Source: Avedoeria sp964651245
Lineage (GTDB): Bacteria; Chloroflexota; Anaerolineae; Epilineales; Epilineaceae
DNA: 64,000 bases
NCBI GenBank assembly: GCA_964651245.1
Contig: CAZYVI010000020.1
Location: 1-64,000, forward strand
Direction: 5' to 3'
Positions 1-8,074 of the stretch are shown in pieces. The notes under the pieces were generated by a model. That model did not search any database. It was not told where the DNA came from and saw only the letters and a list, made by a program, of their open reading frames with translations. A program made the position numbers and the translations under genes. Every line of letters begins with the position of its first letter. The first letter of the stretch is position 1.

Positions 1-441
1 GGCGACCTGTTCGTGATCCGCGTGGCCGGCAACATCGTGGCGCCGTCGCAGATCGGCAGCGTCGAGTTCGCCGCCGAGCAGTTCGGCACCCGGCTCGTCG
101 TCGTGCTGGGGCACACCCGCTGCGGCGCGATCCAGGCCACGCTCGACGAGCTCGGCCGCCCGTCGACGGACCAGTCGCGCCACCTGCGCTCGATCGTCGA
201 CCGCATCCGGCCGGCGATCGAGCCGCTGCTGGCCACCGACCTGCGCCGCGACCCGGCGGCCCTGGCCGCGCACGCCACCCGCGCCAACATCCGCGCCGCC
301 GCCAACCAGCTGCGGCACGGCTCCGACATCCTCGAACACCTCATCGGCGCCGACGGCCTCTGGGTCGTCGGCGCCGAGTACGACCTGGCGACGGGGCGGG
401 TCGACTTCTTCGACGGCGCGCCGGGGCCGACGCCGGGCTAG
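1..441 (+). CDS. Beta-class carbonic anhydrase, C-terminal part (5' truncated by window edge)
   Basis: The frame is open from base 1, so the start lies outside the window; 146 residues are visible. The fragment opens with GDLFVIRVAGN, followed about 25 residues later by GHTRCGA. Both are hallmark segments of beta-carbonic anhydrases, and the His and Cys of HTRC are two of the zinc ligands. The first zinc Cys and its Asp/Arg partner would lie upstream. The enzyme interconverts CO2 and bicarbonate in the cytoplasm. It ends 28 bases before the stop of the convergent DUF937 gene. Family assignment is confident; subfamily cannot be judged from a fragment. Confidence 0.9.
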   Translation, partial: GDLFVIRVAGNIVAPSQIGSVEFAAEQFGTRLVVVLGHTRCGAIQATLDELGRPSTDQSRHLRSIVDRIRPAIEPLLATDLRRDPAALAAHATRANIRAAANQLRHGSDILEHLIGADGLWVVGAEYDLATGRVDFFDGAPGPTPG

Positions 442-469
442 CGGCAGCCCGCGGCGCGCATCGGGCGCT

Positions 470-988
470 CTAGCCGCGCGTCGCCCCGCCCAGCAGGTCG
501 GCCAGCCCGCCGCCTCCCATGAGATCGCGCAGCGTCGGCAGCAGCTCGCTGAGCTGGCCGGCGTCGAAGCCGCCCTCCTTGCGCTGCTTGCCCAGCCGCC
601 CCATGACGATCGGGGCCAGCAACGCCAGCGCGGCGCTGACGATGGACGGGTCGAGGCCGAGGCGCTGGGCGATCTCGTCGGCGATGCCGGCCTTCTTGCG
701 GCCGAAGACGTGGCCCAGGATCGCCCCGCCCATCGAGGTGTCCGCCCCGCCCAGGTAGCCGGCGAGGTCGTCGAGCAGGCTGCCGTCGTGGTCGGCGTCG
801 AGCGCGGCGTTGAGCGCGCTGGCGCCGTCGTCGGACCGCGCGTTGCCGGCCATGCCGGCGACGATCGCCGGCAGCGCCTGGTCGACGATCTGCCCGGCGG
901 TGTCGGGGTCGATGCCGAGCTGGGCGGCCAGCTGGCCGATCGTCGACGGGTCGAGCTGGTCGAACAGCTGCTGCATCGGGTGGGTCAT
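470..988 (-). CDS. DUF937 (YidB-like) family protein
   Basis: A 172-residue protein without signal peptide. The ATG at 988 is chosen because GGAG lies about 7 bases upstream; the open frame continues further but the extension is low-complexity shadow. The sequence matches DUF937: an N-terminal Gln/Leu-rich helix, the segment QIVDQALPAIVAGMAGNA, and a Gly/Leu-rich tail (DLMGGGGLADLLGG). The family's biochemical function is unknown. It is transcribed divergently from the vWA gene, with a 250-base intergenic region. Moderately high confidence in family; no function assigned. Confidence 0.8.
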   Translation of the reverse strand: MTHPMQQLFDQLDPSTIGQLAAQLGIDPDTAGQIVDQALPAIVAGMAGNARSDDGASALNAALDADHDGSLLDDLAGYLGGADTSMGGAILGHVFGRKKAGIADEIAQRLGLDPSIVSAALALLAPIVMGRLGKQRKEGGFDAGQLSELLPTLRDLMGGGGLADLLGGATRG

Positions 989-1144
989 CGTTCTCGCTCC
1001 TTGGGCGTTGACATCGGCCGGGCCGCAGCCGGCCGCGGCCGGACGGCGAGCCGAATCGGACTGCAGCGGGCCGCGCGGCGACCGGTCGTCCCGGCGGCGG
1101 CGTCCGATGATAGCACCGCGGCCTCGGTCGGCGCCGACGCGTCG

Positions 1145-1173
1145 TTGGCAGCTCGTCCGGCCGTCGCTACGAT
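1145..1173 (+). promoter_or_regulatory. Candidate sigma70 promoter for the vWA gene
   Basis: TTGGCA (1145-1150) and TACGAT (1168-1173) are separated by 17 bases, matching the housekeeping promoter layout. They sit about 65 bases ahead of the ATG at 1239. Assigned by eye from spacing and consensus only. Confidence 0.4.
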
Positions 1174-1238
1174 CATCGGCGGCCCGCAAGGCGTATCTTC
1201 CGGCACGGGGGGACGTGCCGCCCAACGGGAGGCTGTCG

Positions 1239-2804
1239 ATGTTCAGCCAACGAACGACCCGGCGATCGCTCTGTCGCGCCGTCCCCCGGCGCTCCCGGAT
1301 CGCGTCCGCGGGCGCCGCCGCGGCGGCGATCAGCGCCGTCGTCGCGGCCGTCGCCGTCGTGACGCACGCCGCCGCCGTCGCCCAACCGCTCGCATCGGCC
1401 CAACAGCAGGCCGACGCCCCGCCGTCCCCAGCCCGCGCCTACCTCCCCTTCGCCCTCAAGAGCCCCGCCTGCCGGCTCGAGGGCACCCACGTCGACGTCG
1501 TCCTGGTCCTCGACCGCTCGACGTCGATGGCGCGCACGATCCCGCCCAGCGCGCTGACGAAGAACGCGGCCGCGATCGACGCGGCGCGGTCGTTCGTCCG
1601 GCTCCTCGACCTCACCCCCGACGCCGCCGGCCGCAGCGACCAGGTGGCGATCGTGGGGTTCCACGACGCCGCCTGGACCGAGCTGGCCTTGACGGCCGAC
1701 GAGGCGGCGGCGGACGCGGCGCTCGACCGCCTGGCGGGACGGCTCTCCGAGGGGACGCGCCTCGACCTGGCGTTCGCCGGCGCGGCCGCGGCGCTCGACG
1801 GCCCCGGCCGGCGCGGCGCGAACCGCGCCCTGGTCGTGGTGCTCACCGACGGCCTGCCGAACCGGGTGCCGTTCGGCCCGCTGAGCCCCTACCCGGGCAG
1901 CACCCGCCAGGAGGACAGCGTCCGGCAAGCGGCGGAGCGGCTGCGCGGCGGCGGCGCGCGGGTGGCGACGATCGGGCTCGGCGACGCCGGCGACGTGGCG
2001 CTGGGCCTCCTGGCCGAGTGCGCCTCGGAGCCGTCGCTGTTCCACCACGCGCCGCGGGCCGAGGACCTGGCGGCGGTCTACGGCCGCATCGCGGTGACGC
2101 GCCGCGTGTGCGACCCGCCGCCGGCCACGCCCCGTCCGCCGACCGCCACGGCCACGCCGCCCCCCACCCCGACCGCCTGCATCCCGTCGCTGACCCACAC
2201 CGACGCCTCGCTCGTGCTCGACATGTCGACGTCGATGAACCGGCCGGCGACGGGCGGCGTCACGCGGCGCGAGGCGGCGCTGGCGGCGGCGCGCGCCTTC
2301 GTGGACCAGCTGCGCTTCGCGCCGGACGCGCGCGGCGGCTTCGACCAGGTGGCGGTCAGCGCGTTCCACGGCCGCGCCTGGACGGCCCTGGGCCTCGGCC
2401 GCGACGCCGTGGCGGCGCAGGCCGCCCTCGACGGCCTACCGGCCGACATGGCCCGCGGGACGCGACTCGACCTGGCGTTCGAGCAGGGCCAGGCGGCGCT
2501 CGACGAGGGCCCGCGCCAGACCGGCAACACGCCGGCCCTCATCCTCCTGACCGACGGCCAGGCCAGCGGCGTTCCCGCCGACCCCGGGCGCACGACGGAC
2601 GAGACGATCCTCGACCGCGCCGCGCGGGCCAAAGCGGCCGGCACCGTGGTGTTCACGATCGGCTTCGGCGACGCGGCCGACCTCGACCGGGCGCTGCTGC
2701 AGGCGGCGGCCAGCGATCCGACCCAGTACTTCGAGACGCCCGACGCCGACGATCTGGCGGCGATCTACCGGCGGATCGCGGGGCGGCTGACGGGGTGTCC
2801 GTGA
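1239..2804 (+). CDS. Secreted protein with two tandem von Willebrand factor A domains
   Basis: A 521-residue protein; ATG at 1239 with GGGAGG 6 bases upstream. The N-terminus is basic with an Ala/Val-rich hydrophobic segment (about 20-50), consistent with export. A short motif, RAYLPFALK (66-74), follows. Two vWA domains follow, each with a metal-ion-dependent adhesion site: DRSTS at 92-96 with VVVLTDG further on, and DMSTS at 328-332 with LILLTDG. A Pro/Thr-rich linker with two short Cys-containing stretches separates them. The copies align along their length, so an internal duplication is likely. vWA domains bind ligands or matrix via a divalent cation; the partner here is unknown. The LPFA motif normally seen at the C-terminus of neighbouring secreted proteins is here near the N-terminus. 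Confidence 0.85.
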   Translation: MFSQRTTRRSLCRAVPRRSRIASAGAAAAAISAVVAAVAVVTHAAAVAQPLASAQQQADAPPSPARAYLPFALKSPACRLEGTHVDVVLVLDRSTSMARTIPPSALTKNAAAIDAARSFVRLLDLTPDAAGRSDQVAIVGFHDAAWTELALTADEAAADAALDRLAGRLSEGTRLDLAFAGAAAALDGPGRRGANRALVVVLTDGLPNRVPFGPLSPYPGSTRQEDSVRQAAERLRGGGARVATIGLGDAGDVALGLLAECASEPSLFHHAPRAEDLAAVYGRIAVTRRVCDPPPATPRPPTATATPPPTPTACIPSLTHTDASLVLDMSTSMNRPATGGVTRREAALAAARAFVDQLRFAPDARGGFDQVAVSAFHGRAWTALGLGRDAVAAQAALDGLPADMARGTRLDLAFEQGQAALDEGPRQTGNTPALILLTDGQASGVPADPGRTTDETILDRAARAKAAGTVVFTIGFGDAADLDRALLQAAASDPTQYFETPDADDLAAIYRRIAGRLTGCP

Positions 2805-2837
2805 GGGTGACACCGCACCTCACGTACGGCCAAACGT

Positions 2838-2867
2838 CGCGGCCGGAGCGCATGCGCTCCGGCCGCG
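2838..2867. terminator. 30-bp perfect palindrome between convergent genes, likely bidirectional terminator
   Basis: The 15 bases from 2838 are exactly the reverse complement of the following 15, giving a very GC-rich stem around a central CATG. It lies 34 bases after the vWA stop and 118 bases before the convergent gene's stop. No T-run follows on either side, so it would be an atypical, stem-only terminator. A protein-binding palindrome is the alternative. Confidence 0.5.
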
Positions 2868-2984
2868 ATACTACCGGTGCACCGGGGATCGAATGCCCCA
2901 ATGCCAAGCACTCACTGCCGGGAGGGGCGTCCTCTCGATCACGAGGAGGGGTTCAGCCCCCACGGTGGCTGATACGCCTGGGGA

Positions 2985-3506
2985 TCAGTAGCACAGTTCG
3001 CTGTTGCAGACGACTCGAAGGAGAGCTTCCTCGTTGAACCAGAAGCCCGACGCCAGCCGGGAGTCGAACTCGACGCCAACCTGGAAGTCGTTGCCGGCCG
3101 GGTGGCAGACACCGAAGTGTGGAAGAAAAGCGCTTCCTTCGTAGCGATCTGACACACCTACACGAGAGAGCGTGAACGTACCTAGATAGACCTTGTGGGC
3201 GCCGTTGGTCGTTTGAAGAACGAGGTGCGCCTGAATCGTCGCCGGGAGCGATTGCGGGAAGTTGGCTGCACACAGAGTGATCTCAGCCTCGAACGTTTCC
3301 GCCTCGAACCATTCCGGGTCACAGGTCGCCCACAGCACAGCACCAGGCACACACTCCTCGAAGTAGTCCGTGACCTCGTAGCCGCAGTCACAGGAACTCT
3401 GGGCGTACGCGGACGACACCGAGGGTCGCGGCGCGAGCACGAAGCCAAGCGCGGCGAGGGCGATCAGCGACGACAACACGATTCGAGGGCAACTGAACTT
3501 CAACAT
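2985..3506 (-). CDS. Hypothetical secreted protein, Cys-containing, low GC
   Basis: A 173-residue product; ATG at 3506 with AGGAG 8 bases upstream. Residues 1-35 form a signal peptide (basic start, hydrophobic SSLIALAALGFVLA, then SSAYAQ as cleavage site). The mature part begins SSCDCGYEV and holds several Cys in pairs (CDC, ECV, TCD, LCAA, VCNSELC), suggesting disulfides in an exported beta-rich domain. No family recognised. Base composition is visibly less GC-rich than the flanking genes, so recent acquisition is possible. The gene is isolated: convergent with the vWA gene and separated by 430 bases from the SARP-like gene. Confidence 0.65.
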   Translation of the reverse strand: MLKFSCPRIVLSSLIALAALGFVLAPRPSVSSAYAQSSCDCGYEVTDYFEECVPGAVLWATCDPEWFEAETFEAEITLCAANFPQSLPATIQAHLVLQTTNGAHKVYLGTFTLSRVGVSDRYEGSAFLPHFGVCHPAGNDFQVGVEFDSRLASGFWFNEEALLRVVCNSELCY

Positions 3507-3936
3507 CGATCTACTCCTGTTCGCGTCCCTGTGGTGGCGGAGCAGCTGTTCAACGCACGTTGCGCAAGGGCTTCGTGAGGTCAAGCCGCTCAGCCAGTGA
3601 CTCAACGGCGCTCAGCTTGCAGCCGGGCCGTATCGCCTCCGTAGCCTCACCGTTGCGGGTCCGCGCAACGGTTGCGTAGCGAGCGGGCATGGGACGACGC
3701 CACGCCTGCCGATGCCATCGCGGCAGGCAGGTTCGGCGCCTCGACTCATCCATGGCAGAATCGCGACCTAGCCCCGACGGAAGCGGCTGGGTCAGAGCCC
3801 GGGTGTGAAGAGGGCGGGCCGGGCTCACCGTGCATTCGGTGGGCTCCACTGCCTACCCGTCCGATAGCCGTTCACTGGCCCATGCGCCGGTGGCTCCTGC
3901 AGCGCGAGCCCGCTCCTCAACGGCCGTGGAGACCGC
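3507..3936. other. Intergenic region, no gene seen
   Basis: This 430-base gap between divergent genes shows no convincing reading frame. It contains two short dyads: TTGCGCAA near 3558, and CGCAAC-G-GTTGCG at 3664-3676. The second could be an operator for one of the flanking genes; this is inference only. Confidence 0.4.
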
Positions 3937-6900
3937 GTGACCGACGGCACCAACGCCCGCCTGTCCATCCATCTCCTCGGCGGCCTGCGCCTGGCTACGT
4001 TCGGCCAGCCGATCGATCGGCCGCGGCGGCGGGAGTCCGAGCGGCTGCTGGTCTACCTGCTGCTGCATCGCGCACGGCAGCTGGACCGGCAGAGCACGGC
4101 GTTCGCGCTGTGGCCGGACCTGCCGGCCGACAAGGCGCGCTTCAACCTGCGGTTCCACCTCTACAAGCTGGCCGACGACCTGCCCGATGTCGGCGACGGC
4201 GCACCGTGGATCGACCGCGGCGACCGCGTCGTCGGCTGGTCGAGCGACGCCGACACCTGGCTCGACATCGACGCGTTCGCACGGCTGGCCGCGAGCGGCG
4301 GCGACGACCCGGCCGTGCCCGCCGACGCCGTGCTGGCGCGGCTGCGCGCCGCGGCGACGCTCTACGCCGGCGACCTGCTGCCGGATCACGACGAGCCCTG
4401 GCTCATCGCCCCGCGCGAGCAGCTGCGCGCCGTCGCCGTGCGCGTGCTCGACGAGCTGGCCACGCGCGAGCTTGACGCCGGCGCGTTCGCCGAAGCCGTG
4501 ACGACCGCCCAGCGACGGATCGCGCTCGACCCCGACGAGGAGCACGGCTACCGCCTGCTCCTGCGCGCCTACGGGGGGCTGGCCGACGTCGGCGCCCTGG
4601 CGCGGACGCTGGACGCCTGCCGGCAGCGGATGCAGGAGACGTTCGGCCTCGATCCGTCGGCCGACACGGTGGCGCTGTACGACGCGCTCTTGGCGGCCGC
4701 CGAGTCGCCGGCGGCCCCCCCGATCGTCCACGCCAGAGCGACGACGAGCGTGCCTCAGCCCCGGGCTGCCGTCGAAGGCCAGCGGTTGCCGCAGCCGCTC
4801 ACGAGCTTCGTCGGCCGCCACGACGAGATCGCCCGACTGCGTGAGCTCGTCGACGGGCACCGCCTGGTGACGATCCTCGGCCCCGGCGGCGCCGGCAAGA
4901 CGCGCCTGGCCGTCGAGACGCTGCGCCACGCCGCCGAGCGCGACGACGTGGTGCGATGGGTCGACCTCACCGAGCTGCCGCGGCATGCCCCGGTCGCCGC
5001 GGCCATCGGCCGCGCCATCGGCCTGCCCAGCCTCGCGACGACGTCCGTCGACGCGCTCGTCCCGCTCATCGGCGAACGCTCGCTCGTGCTCGCGCTCGAC
5101 AACTGCGAACACGTCGTCGAGCCCGTCCGAGAGGCCGCCGACGTGCTGTTGGCGGGTTGTGCCGGGCTGCACATCTTGGCGACGAGCCGCGAGCCGCTGT
5201 CGGTGCCCGGCGAGGTGCGATGGCCCATCGCCCCGTTGGACGTGCCACGGGCCGACGACACCGCCCGCGAGGCCATCGCCCGGTCGGCCGCGGTGGCCAT
5301 GTTCGTCGACCGCACCAGCGCGTTGGACGCCACCTGGCGACCGTCGCCGGACGATCTGCACGCCATCGCCGCCATCTGCCGGCTCCTCGACGGGCTGCCG
5401 CTGGCCATCGAGATCGCCGCCGCGCGCACCGTGCTGCTGTCGCCCGCCCAGCTGCGCGACGAGCTCACGACGAGCCTTGCCAGCCTGGGCGCCGACGGCG
5501 ACGACCATCGACACGCGACGCTGACGGCCAGCGTGCGCTGGAGCTTCGACCTCTTGGCGCCCGACGAGCAGCTGGCGCTGGTCCGCCTGGCCGTGTTCCC
5601 CGGCAGCTTCGACGCCGCGGCCGCCACGGCGGTCGTCGGCGGCGCGCCGCTCACCGCTCAGAGCGCGTTCGGCCTTACGACGCGGCTGGTCGAGAAGTCG
5701 CTCGTCGCCCTCCAGCCGTCGGCGGGCGCCCGCCGGCGCTTCGCCCTGCCGCAGCCGGTTCGGGAGTTCGTCGCGACCGCCACCGACAACATTGCACCCG
5801 ACGACCGGCAGCGACACGCCGCGCACTTCCGGCAGCTCGTCGCCGCCACGCTGCGCGACCGGCGGATCGACGAGGTGCCTGCCGACACGTTCGACGCTCT
5901 CCGGCCCGACTTCGCCAGCATCGACGTCGCGCTGGCGACGACCGAGTCCGAGCACGGCGCCGTCGCGGCGCTGACGATGGCACTCGACGTCTACCGCTAC
6001 TGGTACGCCCTGGGCCAGCTGCGCTATGCCAGCGACACGCTGCTACGGCTCCTGGCCGCGCCCGGCGCCGACGATGATCCGGCCATCGCCGGACGCGCCG
6101 CCGACATCGCCGGCAGCCTGTGCCTGTGGCAGGTCGACTTCGCGCGCGCCGCGACGTGCTTTGGCATCAGCCTCCGCCACGCGCGCGCCGCCGGCGACCG
6201 TCGCCAGGAGGCGCGGCTGCTCGGCCTGCTCGGCGAAACGCAGCTGTCGATGCTCGACGTCACCGCTGCCGAACGCACGCTGGGCGATGCCGTCGCCGTT
6301 GCCGGCACGCTCGCGGACCGCGATGTGGACGCGACGATCGGGCGGTTGAGCGCGCTCCTCGCGCAGCGGCATGGCGACATCGAGGCCGCCCACCGGCACT
6401 GGCTGCACGCGCTGCAGCATGCGACGGGCACGGCCCCCAGCGGGGCCGAGGCGCGCGCGGCGCGCTTCCAGCTCGCACGCATCTGGTTGGACGTGGCTGC
6501 GCACAGACGCGCCGAGCACGAGATCCGCGCAGGCGAGACGGCCGCCAGCGAGGCCGGTGACGAGGCGGACCAGGCGCGCTGGAACCACCTTCACGGCATT
6601 GTGCTCACCGAGCTCGGCGCATTCGAGGCGGCGGCCGCGGCGCTGCGCGCGGCGATGGAGCGCTATCGCGCCGAGGGCACCGCCGTGATGTCGGCATGGG
6701 TGGAGGACTGCCTGGCGCAAGCTTCGCTGCAGCAGGGGCGGCTCGACGTCGCCGATGCCTATTTCCGCCACAGCCTCGACGTCAAGCGCCGCGCCGACGA
6801 CCGGATGGGGCTGGTGTACGGACACCTAGGCGTGGCGGAGCGACACCTGGCCGGCGCGCGTGTCGAGAGCGCGGCGGCCGAGCTGGCGCGCGCCACGGCG

Positions 6901-7335
6901 TTGCTGGGCGATCGCAGCGATCGCGGCCTCTGGTCGTGGGCCCAGCGCGTCGCCGCCCTCGTTCTCGCTGCCCAAGGCGACGGCGACGCTGCCCTCGAGG
7001 CGGCGGAGGATGCCCTCACGCATCACCGCCGCGCCGCCCAGCGCCGCCAGCTGGCGCTGGACTACGAGGCGCTCGCGGTGGCGCACGCGGCGCGACGGTC
7101 GATGGCCGAGGCTCGGACGGCCATGGCGACGGCCACCGCCCTCTGGACGGCGCTCGACCTCCCACGGCCGCACGCCAGTGGCCAGCTCACCTCCGCCCTC
7201 GTCGCGCTCGCCTCGACGACGCTCACGCCAGAGGCCTTGGCCGAGGCCGAGGCCGCCGGCGCGGCGGCTGGCGAGGTGGAAGCCGGCGCCGCCGCGCGGC
7301 GCGTCGCCCACCTCGCCAGCCTGTCGGACGCGTAA
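3937..7335 (+). CDS. SARP/AfsR-like transcriptional regulator: BTAD + NB-ARC ATPase + TPR
   Basis: An 1132-residue regulator. GTG at 3937 is preceded by GGAGA. Residues 8-100 resemble the winged-helix DNA-binding part of SARPs (LHLLGGLRL-type start, LLVYLLLHR, LWPDLPADKARFNLR). Residues 110-255 form the bacterial transcriptional activation domain (BTAD). An NB-ARC/AAA ATPase follows, with P-loop LGPGGAGKTRL (about 313-323), LALDNCEH as Walker B and a GLPLAIE segment typical of the NB-ARC ARC region. Roughly 680-1132 is alpha-helical and repetitive, fitting tetratricopeptide repeats. Such proteins link ligand or nucleotide binding to activation of secondary-metabolite or stress genes. The poly-amino-acid synthetase-like gene nearby is a possible but unproven target. 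Confidence 0.85.
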   Translation: MTDGTNARLSIHLLGGLRLATFGQPIDRPRRRESERLLVYLLLHRARQLDRQSTAFALWPDLPADKARFNLRFHLYKLADDLPDVGDGAPWIDRGDRVVGWSSDADTWLDIDAFARLAASGGDDPAVPADAVLARLRAAATLYAGDLLPDHDEPWLIAPREQLRAVAVRVLDELATRELDAGAFAEAVTTAQRRIALDPDEEHGYRLLLRAYGGLADVGALARTLDACRQRMQETFGLDPSADTVALYDALLAAAESPAAPPIVHARATTSVPQPRAAVEGQRLPQPLTSFVGRHDEIARLRELVDGHRLVTILGPGGAGKTRLAVETLRHAAERDDVVRWVDLTELPRHAPVAAAIGRAIGLPSLATTSVDALVPLIGERSLVLALDNCEHVVEPVREAADVLLAGCAGLHILATSREPLSVPGEVRWPIAPLDVPRADDTAREAIARSAAVAMFVDRTSALDATWRPSPDDLHAIAAICRLLDGLPLAIEIAAARTVLLSPAQLRDELTTSLASLGADGDDHRHATLTASVRWSFDLLAPDEQLALVRLAVFPGSFDAAAATAVVGGAPLTAQSAFGLTTRLVEKSLVALQPSAGARRRFALPQPVREFVATATDNIAPDDRQRHAAHFRQLVAATLRDRRIDEVPADTFDALRPDFASIDVALATTESEHGAVAALTMALDVYRYWYALGQLRYASDTLLRLLAAPGADDDPAIAGRAADIAGSLCLWQVDFARAATCFGISLRHARAAGDRRQEARLLGLLGETQLSMLDVTAAERTLGDAVAVAGTLADRDVDATIGRLSALLAQRHGDIEAAHRHWLHALQHATGTAPSGAEARAARFQLARIWLDVAAHRRAEHEIRAGETAASEAGDEADQARWNHLHGIVLTELGAFEAAAAALRAAMERYRAEGTAVMSAWVEDCLAQASLQQGRLDVADAYFRHSLDVKRRADDRMGLVYGHLGVAERHLAGARVESAAAELARATALLGDRSDRGLWSWAQRVAALVLAAQGDGDAALEAAEDALTHHRRAAQRRQLALDYEALAVAHAARRSMAEARTAMATATALWTALDLPRPHASGQLTSALVALASTTLTPEALAEAEAAGAAAGEVEAGAAARRVAHLASLSDA

Positions 7336-7339
7336 CGAA

Positions 7340-7909
7340 CTACGGGTACCAGAGGTTGCCGCGGTAGCGCGTCACGCCCTGGGCCGGCACCCCGATCTCG
7401 AGGGTGACGCCGCGCGTGTAGCTGCCGTCAGACCCCTCGAGCGCGTAGTCGCCGCACCAGCCGGGTGCGACGCAGTGGGTCACGTCCTGATCGAGCCACG
7501 GCCCGTCCGCCGACGCCGGGCCGAACGTGCCGTCGAAGTTCCGGTCAGCCCAGAGCGTTGCCGTCACGCCGTTGAGCGCGTAGTTATTGCCGTTGATCCA
7601 CTCGTACAGATCGCCGTGGACCGGCACGGTCGGGTTCGTGCCCGTCAGGTCGATGACGGACCAGAAGCTCTGATTGGGCAAGCCGTTGGGCACGTTCAGC
7701 ATCCAGGCGCCGGAGGCATCGGTGGCTGTGCCACTGCCCACCAGGGTGTCGTACCAGCTGCCGAACAGGCCGTTCTGGTAGTACAAGCCGACGCCCAGGC
7801 CCGGGATCGGCGGCGCGCCGGGCGGCGGCTCGGCGTGGACTTCCGCGGGCATGGCGATGCCCAAGCTCAGCAGGAGCGCGCACGCACCCAGCGTGGCGAG
7901 TCGCTTCAT
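7340..7909 (-). CDS. Hypothetical secreted protein
   Basis: A 189-residue protein with GGAGGA 7 bases before the ATG at 7909. Residues 1-26 form a clear signal peptide (MKRLATLG, hydrophobic core, AEVHAEP). The mature sequence is Trp/Tyr/Gly/Asn-rich (GLYYQNGLFGSWYD, WADRNFDGTFGP) with one Cys pair (HCVAPGWCGD) and looks beta-rich. No family recognised. It meets the SARP-like gene tail to tail with a 4-base gap. Confidence 0.65.
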   Translation of the reverse strand: MKRLATLGACALLLSLGIAMPAEVHAEPPPGAPPIPGLGVGLYYQNGLFGSWYDTLVGSGTATDASGAWMLNVPNGLPNQSFWSVIDLTGTNPTVPVHGDLYEWINGNNYALNGVTATLWADRNFDGTFGPASADGPWLDQDVTHCVAPGWCGDYALEGSDGSYTRGVTLEIGVPAQGVTRYRGNLWYP

Positions 7910-8074
7910 GGCCAGTCCTCCAGTTCGATACGTCGATCAGCGATCAGCGACGGGCGTGGCCGCCGCCGATGCGGGGGAGTGTAGCGGTTGGGCGTAGCGC
8001 CAGCGTAGCGCACCTGGGAGCGAGCGTGCCCGGCAGCCGTCGCCGCCGGCAGCTGTGAGCAGCCACCGGCTCGA

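Noticed and set aside
710..3037. Long reading frames on other strands or frames across 700-3000, 8100-12240, 32240-38600 and 43500-49250
   Set aside because: Artefacts of very high GC. They lie antisense to or out of frame with genes having clear domains, are extremely Arg/Pro/Ala-rich and show no motifs.
3550..3849. 99-codon leftward frame in the 430-base gap
   Set aside because: No ribosome binding site, no hydrophobic or domain features and composition like the shadow frames.
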